This document shows positions 35,601 to 45,811 of a stretch of 64,000 nucleotides of DNA, in pieces. The DNA comes from Aralia elata (taxonomy: Eukaryota; Streptophyta; Magnoliopsida; Apiales; Araliaceae): the NCBI GenBank assembly GCA_034770075.1, contig CM068386.1, forward strand, positions 86,153,265 to 86,217,264. The letters are read 5' to 3'. Within the stretch, counting starts at the first letter, position 1; every line of letters begins with the position of its first letter. The position numbers and the translations under genes were made by a program. Below the pieces are notes generated by a model that worked only from the letters and a program-made list of their open reading frames with translations, made no database searches and was not told where the DNA came from.

Positions 35601-36430
35601 ATCTGTCACCGAAGCTTCACTAAGCTTCTTCTAGTTAGCCTCTGCAAGATGCTCCTTACAGTTTCCTTTCCAGTGTCCAGGCTTATTGAAGTGGAAGCAA
35701 ACTCCTTTGTTATCTGCATCAGTTTTGTTCTTAGTGTCCTTAGTTATTACCTTTCTTTATACCTTATGTGAATTGTTCTTCTTTTAAGAAGATCCTTTGG
35801 CCCTCTTCCGCTTCCTAGAAGAATCATTTACTAGTAAGACTTGGTCTTTCTCAGTTGGAAAGTGACTCTTTACAGTTTTCAACGTGTTTAAGCAACTCAG
35901 GCAGGCTGACATATAGCTTGTTCACATGGAAATTCACAACAAATTGTGAGAAAGAGTCTAGAAGTGATTGCAAGATCAAATCTTGGATCAAATCTCCATC
36001 CATGACAAAACCTTGTTGTCCTAATTGTTCAATCAGATTGATCATTTTTAGGACATTTGTCTATACTGTAGTGTCATCGGTCATTCTAGATCAGAAGAGC
36101 TCCTTAGATATCTAATATCTAGCAGTCCTACTTTCCTCACCATTCAACTCCTTGAGGTGCAGGAATATAGTAGGAGCATCCATAGTTTCGTGCTGACGTT
36201 GAAGCTCGTTACTCATGGATGTGAGCATGATGCATTGAGCCACGGTGTGCATCATCTTGCCACTTTCTAAAAGTAGCAATCTCTTCCTCAGAGGCATTGT
36301 CTGCAACCATTGCAGGGATAGGCATATTAAGGATATAAGATAGTTTTTCAGCCATGAGAACTATTCTAAGATTTCTTAACCAGTCCGTGTAATTCGGTCC
36401 AGTTAATTAGCATCTAATATGCTACGTAGT
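32690..36430 (-). pseudogene. Ty1/copia gag-pol, heavily decayed
   Basis: In sense order: gag (about 36430-35850; NELQRQHETMDAP, INLIEQLGQQGFVMDGD), zinc knuckle CFHFNKPGHWKGNC (about 35660-35705), and the integrase zinc region. That region has WHCRLGH, then CESCLMGKMTK, in the stretch 34885-35367 (residues 78-113). Remnants of the integrase core and its downstream region (SKFGPKTLYKLW-like, about 34300-34560) follow. Then RT, with VYVDILLI replacing the copia YVDD context (33429-33647), and RNase H remnants (about 32700-33100). Many stops and shifts; it cannot work. Order integrase-before-RT identifies copia. Confidence 0.82.
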
Positions 36431-37359
36431 GATAGTGAATTAGATATTGTAAAATTCTATAAATGAAATAGACAACATTTTAGTATATATTCATTTAATT
36501 AATTACCAAAATAAATTAGGTCTTTATTTTAAATTGGTATCTCTCACTATTTTCATCAAACTATTTACCCTCAATATATAGTTCGGCAAATCTAATTAAA
36601 GATTTGCTAGTGAGAATAAAGATTCTATTTTAAATGTATATAGCCTTGTGTAACACAACAAACTATATATAAATAAATAGGTAGACAACTATTGTCAATT
36701 GCATCACTATGTAACTCTTTGTATTTTGCCTCTTAGATTATTTTGATCAAGTGTGACACATCTGAATCAAAATTATCCAAGTTAAGTCCAACCTAGCACT
36801 TCCATATATGTGAAGAGAAAAATATCGTACTTGTGTGACACAACAAAATAGTAATATTCAATTCCTTAATAAGCATCAAATGTGATAAGGCAACATCTTA
36901 AATATTTAATACTTGCCTTGTGTGACACAACAAACTCATATTGAATATTTAATACTCTATTGTTTTACCATGCTAGAAGGGGACGATCGATATTCCAAAT
37001 ATCTTTGAACGCTTAGGACTTAATATAATTTCTTTGAGGGGTTTGTATTTATTAGTCTCATCTTGTTTAGGGCGCATGCACATATATATATAAAATACGC
37101 GTCATATTATTTAACATGCGAAGCATGTTGGATAATATATAATATATATATATATAGTAAGCATACACATATAGAATACTATATTCTACCCGGATTGATT
37201 ATGGACTTTTATTCTAATTTGGTTCACTAGAGCCACCAAATGAACCAAAAGGTCAAACCTAGGGTGCAAGAATTAAATTTAAATATAACTACTACATTTA
37301 AATCCCGGGCTCCATTACAAACGGGTCTTGGAGTGCTCCTTGCTCCTTTGTCTCCAATT
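36020..37359 (-). repeat. copia leader and gag start, right inverted arm
   Basis: Inverse of 29475-30883, 1340 bp. The two arms share the AGGAGC...AATTGGAGAC end, four leader units and gag up to IEQLG. The gag continues past that point here. No 5' LTR or tRNA-Met type primer site is visible beyond it. Confidence 0.8.
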
Positions 37360-37488
37360 CTTCAAAATAATTCTAACTAATCCTATTATATAAACTATTT
37401 ACAATAAATAGAAACCTTGATCAGCAGTCAAGGGGAAATACATAGGAGGAAGATAGAATTTACATTAAGAAAAACTAGAGAAGACGAG
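37360..37488. other. unassigned junction sequence
   Basis: 129 AT-rich bases between the right copia arm and the truncated derivative LTR. It has no recognisable content. Both neighbours are cut here, so it marks a deletion junction. Confidence 0.5.
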
Positions 37489-39524
37489 CAAGAATTGTTA
37501 ACCGAGAAATTCACCATATTCATAAGCCTTAGTGTATGGTCATATGAAAATCACCCATACACGACACATAGGTATATGTTTATCCCACATGCCAACAATC
37601 CATTCAATTCCATGAATAATCAACAAGACACACGCCACATAATCTTAGTCAATCTACCCATCAAACGAATGAACCTCCGTGTAGGGAGTCATTAAGTTTG
37701 TAATCTGATAATGGTTACACACGGCATTTAGGTATATCTCTATCCCAAATACTAGCAAGTCATCCATTCTTGAAGACAATGAATAAGACACACGCCACAT
37801 AATCTCATACATCACCCACAAAAATCTCTAACTTTCGTATGATATCAAAACCAAGTCTCAACACTATAATCCACTTTTCAATTTCATATAGGTGATCAAT
37901 CAATTAAACTTTCATTATAAATCATGCTAGACATTCAATTCACAATTTATTACGTTAGAATGTTGGTCGAGAACACGAATGTAAAATATGGCCACCTCTC
38001 GATGCACCATATTCATATCACACTAAATCCACAATTGATAGAATGAATGTGAACACCCTAGATGACTAACGCACTATATCTCTATGTGAATTACAATCAA
38101 AAGGGTTGAAGCATAAGTTCTCAATTGGCCACATATGGTACTTCGGTATATCTCTATCCTAGGCACGAAACTTAAATTCCATCACATGCAGAATTCATGA
38201 ACACATGCTAGCATAATCAGATCTCAATCTATATTTCCTTTCTCAATTCCATATAGATTATCACACTAATTGATGATCAAGATAATTAATACATGAAGCA
38301 CAAATTATGATATCCAATTCTAAAATGATAACTAATATCAAAGAGAGATAATTCAATTCAAACTAGGTGTTGGGTTCAATTACAATTTCAAACCAAACAC
38401 TGAAATCAAAATAAATAAACAAAGCAATAAGCCTAACTAACATCCTTGGAGCACAAAGCTAGATGAAAAGATTAGATATGAACTCCCTTTTGATCTTCTC
38501 CTTTCCTTGTATTGCAGCCCTTGTTGGTGGAGCAAGCCTTCCATTGTTGTTGGTTACTCAAGCTTCCCCATTGGGGAGCTTGAGCTACCTTTTCTCCTTC
38601 TTGCTCTAGGTTAGCTTCCACCCTCCAAGAATGCTGATTTTAGAAGTCTAGGTCTCCCAAAAATGGAGGCTACATAATGTATTTATAGTTCCTAAAGCAA
38701 AAACCTAGCTTAGCCCACGAATTTAGACCAAAAATGAGCTGAAATCGCGAAATCTGGCGAATCCGGCGCAGCTGCGCTTGGATGCGCTGAATACTGAACA
38801 CCCTGGATGCCGGGCGCAGCTGCGCCACCATTGGCTTGCGTCCGGGCGCAGCTGCGCTGCCCAAAATCTACGTTTTCTGCATAAGGGCGCAGCTGCGCCG
38901 AATTTGTACTAGGAAGGGGCGTAGCTGCGCCGGGCACTGCTTCTGCTGCATTTTCCAGCTCTGACGTCCATTGGGAAAATGGCCATAACGTTTTCGTCCG
39001 AACTCGGATTAAGGCGTTTAAGTAGGCTATGAAAAGCTAAGAAGTAGCTCTACAACTTCCATAACTGGAGCTTGACGAGATATAGGCCGGAGAAAAGCTC
39101 AAATCGAGCCCGAAGCAACTGCTGCGTAAAATACATGCAAAATCCGACAGTAAAATGATCATAACTCTCTCATACCAACTTCAAATTGGATTATTCCGGA
39201 TGTTCTGGAAAGCTAAGATCAAAATCTACAACTTTCGTTCTTTGAGTTTTGAGAGATTCGGATTGCATCATGGGTAAAATTGAGAAACAAGCAACGGGAA
39301 TGCTAGATTCAAGCCGAAAACGCATTGATCCCAAGGGCTTTTATTTTAATACCTACAAAACAAAGTAAAAACACATAAAAGCACACAAATACATATAAAA
39401 GTAATACAAAACTATATTACACAATAATAAGATGAAAACACATAAAACCAAACGAAATAGCTAAAGACTTACAAATTAATAAGGCTAAAAGTACCCAATT
39501 TGTGTATATAAAACACACTCATCA
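37489..39524 (-). repeat. derivative LTR, copy a (left end missing)
   Basis: Matches the full LTR from about its 300th base to the ACTCATCA end. It holds five copies of the palindrome GCGCAGCTGCGC at 38766-38777, 38814-38825, 38846-38857, 38887-38898 and (one mismatch) 38919-38930. The open frames over this palindrome cluster are not conserved as protein. Confidence 0.9.
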
Positions 39525-39868
39525 AATACCCCCAAACTTAAACCTTTGCTTGTCCTCAAGCAAAACACACAAATTATAAAAATTAAATATTTCTAAATAA
39601 AAACTATCTTGAGCAATGAGTTAATAAGCTAACCAATGGTCCCAAAGCATAAACATATGAAAACTCAAGGAAACTTTCAAAACGTTGCAAGTCTAGATTT
39701 ACAAATAGCTAGTCATAGCTTGCTTTAGGTCCCTTCCGTGTGTGTGTGAGTACCCAATGGCACTAAACCAAACAAGCTCGGATGAAGCTATGCAACCACA
39801 TTACCTTATGAAATAATCAAAATAAACCACCAAAAACTACATGCTTAACGCATCACTCAAAAGGTATA
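39525..39868 (-). other. derivative internal region 1, polypurine-tract side
   Basis: Begins with the polypurine tract (sense AAGTTTGGGGGTATT, 39525-39539). An AGGA-loop stem TTTGCTTG/CAAGCAAA follows at 39545-39564. It ends with target duplication GTATA (39864-39868), where Tat-2 inserted. The same sequence continues uninterrupted at 60006-60350 in internal region 2. Confidence 0.85.
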
Positions 39869-41940
39869 TGTCGACGCCGGGTTTTCGCTTCGCGGGTCCT
39901 TTTAGTCTTTTCCAATTTTTAGCCTCTTGATTAAATGATTTTTGGAAAAGGTCGGCATTAATGTCGACGGGGTTTTGAAAAGATCGTTTTTTTATGATGA
40001 GCCAATTAATCAGAGTCGCCAGTTGGTATATTTGAAATGGATGTACCAACTCATCCGAGTTTTCGTTTTTTTATAAATCGCTGGCTCATATGTGACTCCG
40101 AATTAATTGGTCTGCGAACCGAGATTCATAGAGTTCGGGGGCTTGCTTAAGTGAGGGGAAGGTGTTAGGCACCCCTCAACTTCCGTGAAATACGGTTACC
40201 GCAATCTTGATGCTGTCCTATCTTTTAATTCATGAAATGTGTATATGTGCAGGTGTGTGTGTGTGTGTGTGTGTGTGCTTATGCGAATGTTGTGGTGAGT
40301 TTGTATGAAAGAATCATTTGGATTTTTGGGAAAGTCGTGCTTTAATTTGGGAACGCTTCGGAATGTCTTTTCGGCATATACGAGAAAGCTTTATGAAAGA
40401 GGTTTGATTTAAATTATCAAAATTAGGAGATTTTCATTAGGTGACGTTTTGGCAAAAGAGGATTTTATTAAGCCTTAGCAAAAATAGGAATCGAGATTTA
40501 TACGTTGCTTTCATAAATGATGGGCAATTTCTAGGATCTCTTTCGCCCTATACATCAAGGTTTAATACAACCTTTAATTTCTTTTATAAAACCCATTTTT
40601 GTGCCATTTGAAAATAACCTCTTTTTAGCTTCCTCGTAGAATGGGAATCAACTTTCATTAACATTTCCAAATTTTTAGCCTCGTGATGCTAATATCCTAC
40701 TTTGATTGATTTTAGAAAAGATCTTTATCGTTTAATCTTTTGAAATTCTTTTGGCATCTCAAAATCTAATCAAGCATAAACATGCGTCGGGGCTATCCAT
40801 GGGCATGTAAGCCATCAAAATATCCCCGAACGCCAACAATCACATATTCCACTAATTCGAGGCCTTAAACCCGATTCTCGCTTTAGCGTCGTTTTAAGGC
40901 CTGACAGTTACACGTTACAAAACAAGCATCTTGAATCTATTACATACACCAAAACGTCCATCATCGGATTTGAACCACGGGGTCGCTTTCCTAGGCTCAC
41001 AACCACGATTACTACACGTTCACAAGATGAATACTACAATAATAACAACGTGGATTGCCTAACACATCCTAAAAATACAATCAATTAAACTACGCCTAAT
41101 ATATATCCATAAACAAGCTAGAAATTTCACCAATTAGATATCATCGGATTATTAGGAAGAATTTTGTTCCAATGGAACCCTCACCAATAATCCTTAATCC
41201 ATGATTGTTCAACAATATTCTTGAAAATTATAATTTAATTTAATCAAATGACATGATAGAAGTTGCAAAAATAAGGAGATTTTCACCTTGCAAATGATAC
41301 CAAAATTGTGTAGAAACTTGTGTATTGAGTGAAATATGAGATGTATTGATAGAATCCAACAACAAGGGAAAATTCCTCTCTTTTTCTCTCAATTGTTGCA
41401 AGAATTTTTTGCTATTTCTCTCTATTTTCGAGCTAAAACTGCTGTTGTTTTTCTTCTTCTTCCGCCAAAACTGCTGAACTCCTGTATGCTGCACGAAACT
41501 GGGCTGAAATAGGCTGGCCAGAGCCAGCCGCAGATTGAGATCCATCTGCGGCTGGCTGGCCCACCTCCCATCGCACTCAGCTGATAGTGCTGATTTCCTG
41601 GTTTCCGTGCTGGCGCACCCACTTGGCCGCAGATCAATCTGCGGCTGGCTGGCTTGACTTTCTCAATTTTTGTGCTATGCCTCGATTCTCGTGCCGTGAC
41701 GCTGGTTTTCGCTGACAGGCTCGTATTTTACAGTTCGGGAATCATTGGGAGGCGTGCCACACCTTCCGGGAATGCCAAATTCGGATGGCCTTGCTGTCAC
41801 GTCGATTTCGGTTGCACATTTTCATGGTGGCGTCGAGCGTCTGTACTTTTTCCATCTTTTGCTCTCGCCGGCCGGTCCATTTGACGAATTTGCCCTCCTG
41901 CCAAGGTTAGTATACGAGGTGCAAAATTTGGGTGTCTACA
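39869..41940 (-). repeat. 3' LTR of Tat-2
   Basis: TGTCGACGCCGGG...GGGTGTCTACA, 2072 bp. It carries a GT microsatellite (about 40254-40277) and the block GTGTTAGGCACCCC. It also carries inverted repeats CAGCCGCAGAT/ATCTGCGGCTG (about 41522-41558) and GCCGCAGAT/ATCTGCGGC (about 41628-41648). Confidence 0.95.
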
Positions 41941-41953
41941 GCTGCCCCTCTTT
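41941..41953 (-). promoter_or_regulatory. polypurine tract of Tat-2
   Basis: The minus strand reads AAAGAGGGGCAGC directly before the 3' LTR. Confidence 0.85.
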
Positions 41954-42170
41954 ATCATGTTTATGAAATGTTAAATGACATGAACAGGATAAAGAAACAG
42001 ACACCCGATGTATGAATGACGGTGCACAGATATGATAATATATACACGATGCAACACATGTAGTTTATGGTACAACACAAGATGTAGCGCATGCAAAACA
42101 TTCGAAAGAGTGTCAATGCATCAACCCTCTGACCGTATTTGTTGTTCATTGGGTTCACTCTTCCAATCTA

Positions 42171-42920
42171 TCATCTCGTTCGGGGCCGGGTATCGTCGCC
42201 AGTCACCCATCTCGTAACCCCCGGTTATCGTCGCCGGTTGGTTGTCTCGTCAGGGCCGGGTTTCATCGCCGGTCATCCATCGCGTAACCCCCGGTTATTG
42301 TCGCCGGTTGGTTATCTTGTCGGAGCCGGTTTTCGTCGCCGGACATCCATCTCGTGATCGCCGGTTATCGTCGCCGGTCGATCGTCTTGTCGGGGCCGGG
42401 TATCGTCGCCGGTCACCCATTGCGTAACCCCCGGTTATCGTCACCGGTTGGTTATCTTGTCGGAGCCGGTTTTCGTCGCCGGACATCCATCTCGTGATCG
42501 CCGGTTATCGTCGCCGGTCGATCGTCTTATCGGGGCCGGGTATCGTCGCCGGTCACCCATCGCGTAACCCCCGGTTATCGTCGCCGGTTGGTTATCTTGT
42601 CGGAGCTGGTTTTCGTCGCCGGACATCCATCTCGTGATCGCCGGTTATTGTCGTCGGTCGATCGTCTTGTCGGGGCCGGGTATCGTCGCCGGTCACCCAT
42701 CGCGTAACCCCCAGTTATCGTCGCCGGTTGGTTATCTTGTCGGAGCCGGTTTTCGTCGCCGGACATCCATCTCGTGATCGCCGGTTATCGTCGCCGGTCG
42801 ATCGTCTTGTCGGGGCCGGGTATCGTCGCCGGTCACCCATCGCGTAACCCCCGGTTATCGTCGCCGGTTGGTTATCTTGTCGGAGCCGGTTTTCGTCGCC
42901 GGACATCCATCTCGTGATCT
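42171..42920. repeat. 140-bp tandem repeat built of four 35-bp subunits, Tat-2 3' region
   Basis: The string CTCGTGATC recurs at 42351, 42491, 42631, 42771 and 42911, an exact 140-bp period. Each unit holds four 35-bp variants around GGTTATCGTCGCCGG. It is GC-rich against an AT-rich surrounding. Open frames on both strands are by-products of the period. Tat/Ogre 3' regions are known to carry tandem repeats that can seed satellites. Confidence 0.93.
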
Positions 42921-43622
42921 TTTTCACTCAACATGTCAAATGGCTGCAAGGGAGCAAGGTGGGATCCATCAGGGCCAGCCGCGGATGGATCTGCGGCCAA
43001 GATCGGGATGTATAAGCGGCGCGCCGCCTCCAGATCTGTCACTTTCAACTTCCAACTCACATAGATTCTCGCGATTTTTGCTTGTTCGCAAGGGCCTTTT
43101 GTCAATTTTTTCAACTTTCCTGCAAAAACTGCTCCGGTAGGATCGATCTACGCGCTACAGGTAACACTTTGACCGGTCACTTTTCAATTTCGTCAATGTT
43201 TTGCTATACATTGGACTATTTGCATGTTTAGAGATAAAATGTATGCTTTACAATGCTATGTAATGTATTATCATATATACATGCTATGTATTAACTGTGT
43301 GAGTCCTATTTTATGTTCATGAGGCGGTCCCACGTGTATGTTTGCTCCTTTTTAAAATAAAATCATGCATTTATGGCATTTTACATGCTTTATTCACACA
43401 TATGAATGCAAATATGATCTGCTGTGGCTTGAGTTCTTTGAAAAACATGCTTGGATATGCATGGGATGTCCATTTTACAGACGGAACTCTGCTGAATTTT
43501 TTTTTTTTTTTTTGACATGCATCATGCTGCATTAATTATATGATGAGGATAGAAATTTAGAATATTCATTACATAATTTTAAAAGGGAACTTACCTTCTT
43601 TCTCGCCCGTTCTATTCCAGCT
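42921..43622 (+). other. region upstream of the antisense genes (Tat-2)
   Basis: About 700 bases between the tandem repeat and the first antisense ORF. It includes a further CCGCGGATGGATCTGCGG inverted repeat (about 42979-42996), an AT-rich section with repeated ATGCT/TATGC strings, and a T-run at 43499-43513. It is the natural place for a promoter and 5' leader of the plus-strand genes; no specific promoter motif is claimed. Confidence 0.4.
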
Positions 43623-43928
43623 ATGGATCGTGATGCGCTTAGCAGCTCTTCCGCCTCTCGGACTTCGGGTGTTCGCCGACGCAGGGCGGCACCTGCCCCT
43701 ATTCCTCCTCGTACCCGTCAGGCTCGTCGCTTGGCGGAGGCTGTCATCCGTCCTGATCACCCGGACGTTGAGGAGGTTGTTCCTCCGGAGGTTGCGGTGG
43801 AGGAGCCGTCTTCCAGCACATCGGCTCCCCCTTCTCATCGCGCCTTATCTGGCGCTTCTGTCTAGATACCCGATCTATTGGGTCGGGATCTCAGTCGTCA
43901 CCCCTCGGCATCTCTTGTTGCTAATGAG

Positions 43929-44012
43929 GTATATTCGATTCGGCTCTTCATTTGTTCTCGATTTCTCAATTTCCGGTTCTATCTGGATTGACCCATTTGG
44001 TGATTTTCACAG
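43929..44012 (+). other. candidate intron 1 of the antisense PMD gene
   Basis: Donor G|GTATAT, acceptor TTTTCACAG|GTG. Removing it joins two phase-0 exons; the exon 1 frame is not open across it as the same protein. 84 bp is a normal short plant intron. Confidence 0.65.
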
Positions 44013-44669
44013 GTGCCCGAGTTTACCCAGCCGAGGGGTAATTGGTTCAACATTTACTCTCTCTATGCGGCCCTGCATAGAGATTACCGGGAGATGGTGG
44101 ACTCTTGGGGCTTTCGACATTTCTTCACTATCATCCCCCGTTAGTGCCCCTGGGGTTACATGAGGGCTTTATCCGAGCGATGGTTCCACCATACGCAGTC
44201 TCTTCATCTCCTCGACTGCGAGATCGTGCTGACCCCCTGGGAATGGAGGTACATTACGGGCATAGAGTTCACCGGGTCCCGCGTCCCCCTGGATCTTGAT
44301 ATCACTCCCGTGGAGGTTCGAGCTTTGCTGGGCTTCGCTGCTGATGATCGGGTCTTTAAGGCCCGTAGTATTCGGTCCGGTGCTTTGGCCGTCGATGCTG
44401 TTGGGGGTCTATACGCACAGCCTATTCTAGCGGATCAGGGCACTCGTGACATCCTGCTACGACGCTTGTTCTTGACCATCATGAGGGGTTGTTTCCTAGG
44501 GAACAACTCCTCTACCATCCACTTTAGCGTCGTAGGGGCTGTTAGAGACGTAGACCGGATCGGTGACTACGATTGGGGTTCATTCACCTTCGCTTATTTC
44601 CTCCACGGTCTGTGTCTGCGCTCGGAGGGACAGACAGATGCCTGGCTCAGATTCTACCACTTTCTGCTG

Positions 44670-44771
44670 GTGAGCCTTCTTTCCCTCTTTACTTACTGCA
44701 CTTCCCTTTATTTCATTTCTCTTTTCTGCATTTGTCGGTTATTTCATGCTTTCCACTGTTTCTGTTCGCAG
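44670..44771 (+). other. candidate intron 2 of the antisense PMD gene
   Basis: Donor CTG|GTGAGC, acceptor CTGTTCGCAG|TTC, T-rich throughout, 102 bp. It happens to stay open, but reading through would put a hydrophobic Phe/Cys-rich string into the middle of the PMD core. Splicing restores a contiguous FLL-FWAYE junction. Confidence 0.68.
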
Positions 44772-45599
44772 TTCTGGGCTTACGAGTGTCTTCCATGTCT
44801 GAGGCCTATCACTACTCTGGGCCTGGACACTTATCCCCGGGGTCGGCGATGGCACCACAGCACTCTGGAGGAGATCCCCGTGTCGGGCAGCTTTGCACAT
44901 TGTCGTATTCAGCTGGAGTTGATCACGGCTGCTGATGTCGTATGGGTTCCCTACCTCTCCGAGCATCTGACTGTGGGGTTTGCTGACGGGCATCCCTCTG
45001 GCCTGGAGTTCGAGCTTTCCACCCGTCGCCTCACTTTGCAGAGTGTTGGAGGCTGGGTGATGTATCTGGGAGAGCGCGCATTCAGATGCGTCACTGGAGA
45101 TATCCGCATCCCGCACTCCCTTCCTTTCACTACTTCCTGGCCGCTGGATTCTCAGCCCTCGGAGATCATGCTCGCCGGGGAGGACGGTCGGATGCTTTCC
45201 ACAGACCCCAGTACGAGCTAGGCTTTCAGGACTTGGTGGGTACCTCGTACCATCGGTCCCCAGACCCGGGCTACCTTCTTCCTCGGGGATATGGTCCCCG
45301 GCTCGGTGATGATGACTGACTGGGCAGCCTGCGTTCGGAGTCCCACCCACACTGAGCAGATAGACACTTTGACCCGCCAGGTGGAGCAGTTGTCGCTATT
45401 TCTTCGGGTGTTAGGCCGGACCCCGGAGGAGGCTTACGCCTACGATCCTGACGGTGCGGGCTATGATGCAGGCCCGAGCTCATCTGATGCCACCGCTCGG
45501 CCATACATCCCTGACATGAATTTCGGTCCTCCGACTTCGACGACCCGGGGGGATCAGTTCGAGGATCCCGGTTTCATCGATGAGATTGACTTTATTTAG

Positions 45600-45811
45600 A
45601 TCAGGATAGGATAGGGCTTTTCTTCCTGCACCTGTTTAGACTTCTTTTCCATTCTATGCATTATGTACTGAATTCATTTATCTATTATGCACATTTCCTT
45701 TTTTATCTTTATGGAATTCACTGGTTTTATTTTTTACTGCATGATGCATGCTTTTTTGTTCATGGATAGAGAATGACCCCTGTACAGTCTTTTTGATACT
45801 ATTTTTCACAG
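45600..45811 (+). other. spacer between the two antisense genes
   Basis: 212 T-rich bases ending in TTTTTCACAG directly before the ATG of the next ORF. That ending is a good splice acceptor, so the second gene could have a 5' intron or be joined to the first transcript. Not decidable from sequence alone. Confidence 0.4.

Larger units (their letters stand above)
43623..45599 (+). pseudogene. plant mobile domain (PMD) gene with two introns, antisense in Tat-2
   Basis: Three exons join in one phase: 43623-43928, 44013-44669 and 44772-45599. Introns of 84 and 102 bp have GT...AG ends, pyrimidine-rich 3' ends and phase-0 borders. The N-terminal part is basic and proline-rich. Exon 2 holds the PMD signature (RALSERWFHHTQSLHLLDCE, then WRYITGIEFTG, then YDWGSFTFAYFLHGLC), and exon 3 continues it (FWAYECLPCLRP). 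The C-terminal tail is acidic. PMD proteins occur in plant genes (MAIN-like) and in transposable elements. In-frame TAGs at 43863-43865, 44142-44144 and 45219-45221 suggest decay; a frameshift is an alternative for the last. Start is the first ATG of the frame. Confidence 0.72.

Noticed and set aside
38766..38930. Small proteins encoded over the GCGCAGCTGCGC cluster
   Set aside because: Frames differ between LTR copies and exist only because the palindrome repeat lacks stops; no conserved start or length.
42171..42920. CRISPR-like array (regular repeats with variable parts)
   Set aside because: The units are contiguous 35-bp variants of one another with a 140-bp period and no unique spacers, in a plant retrotransposon.
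42295..42927. Repetitive Arg/Asp-rich proteins on the minus strand of the tandem repeat
   Set aside because: Open frames follow from the repeat period and overlap each other; they have no independent coding signal.
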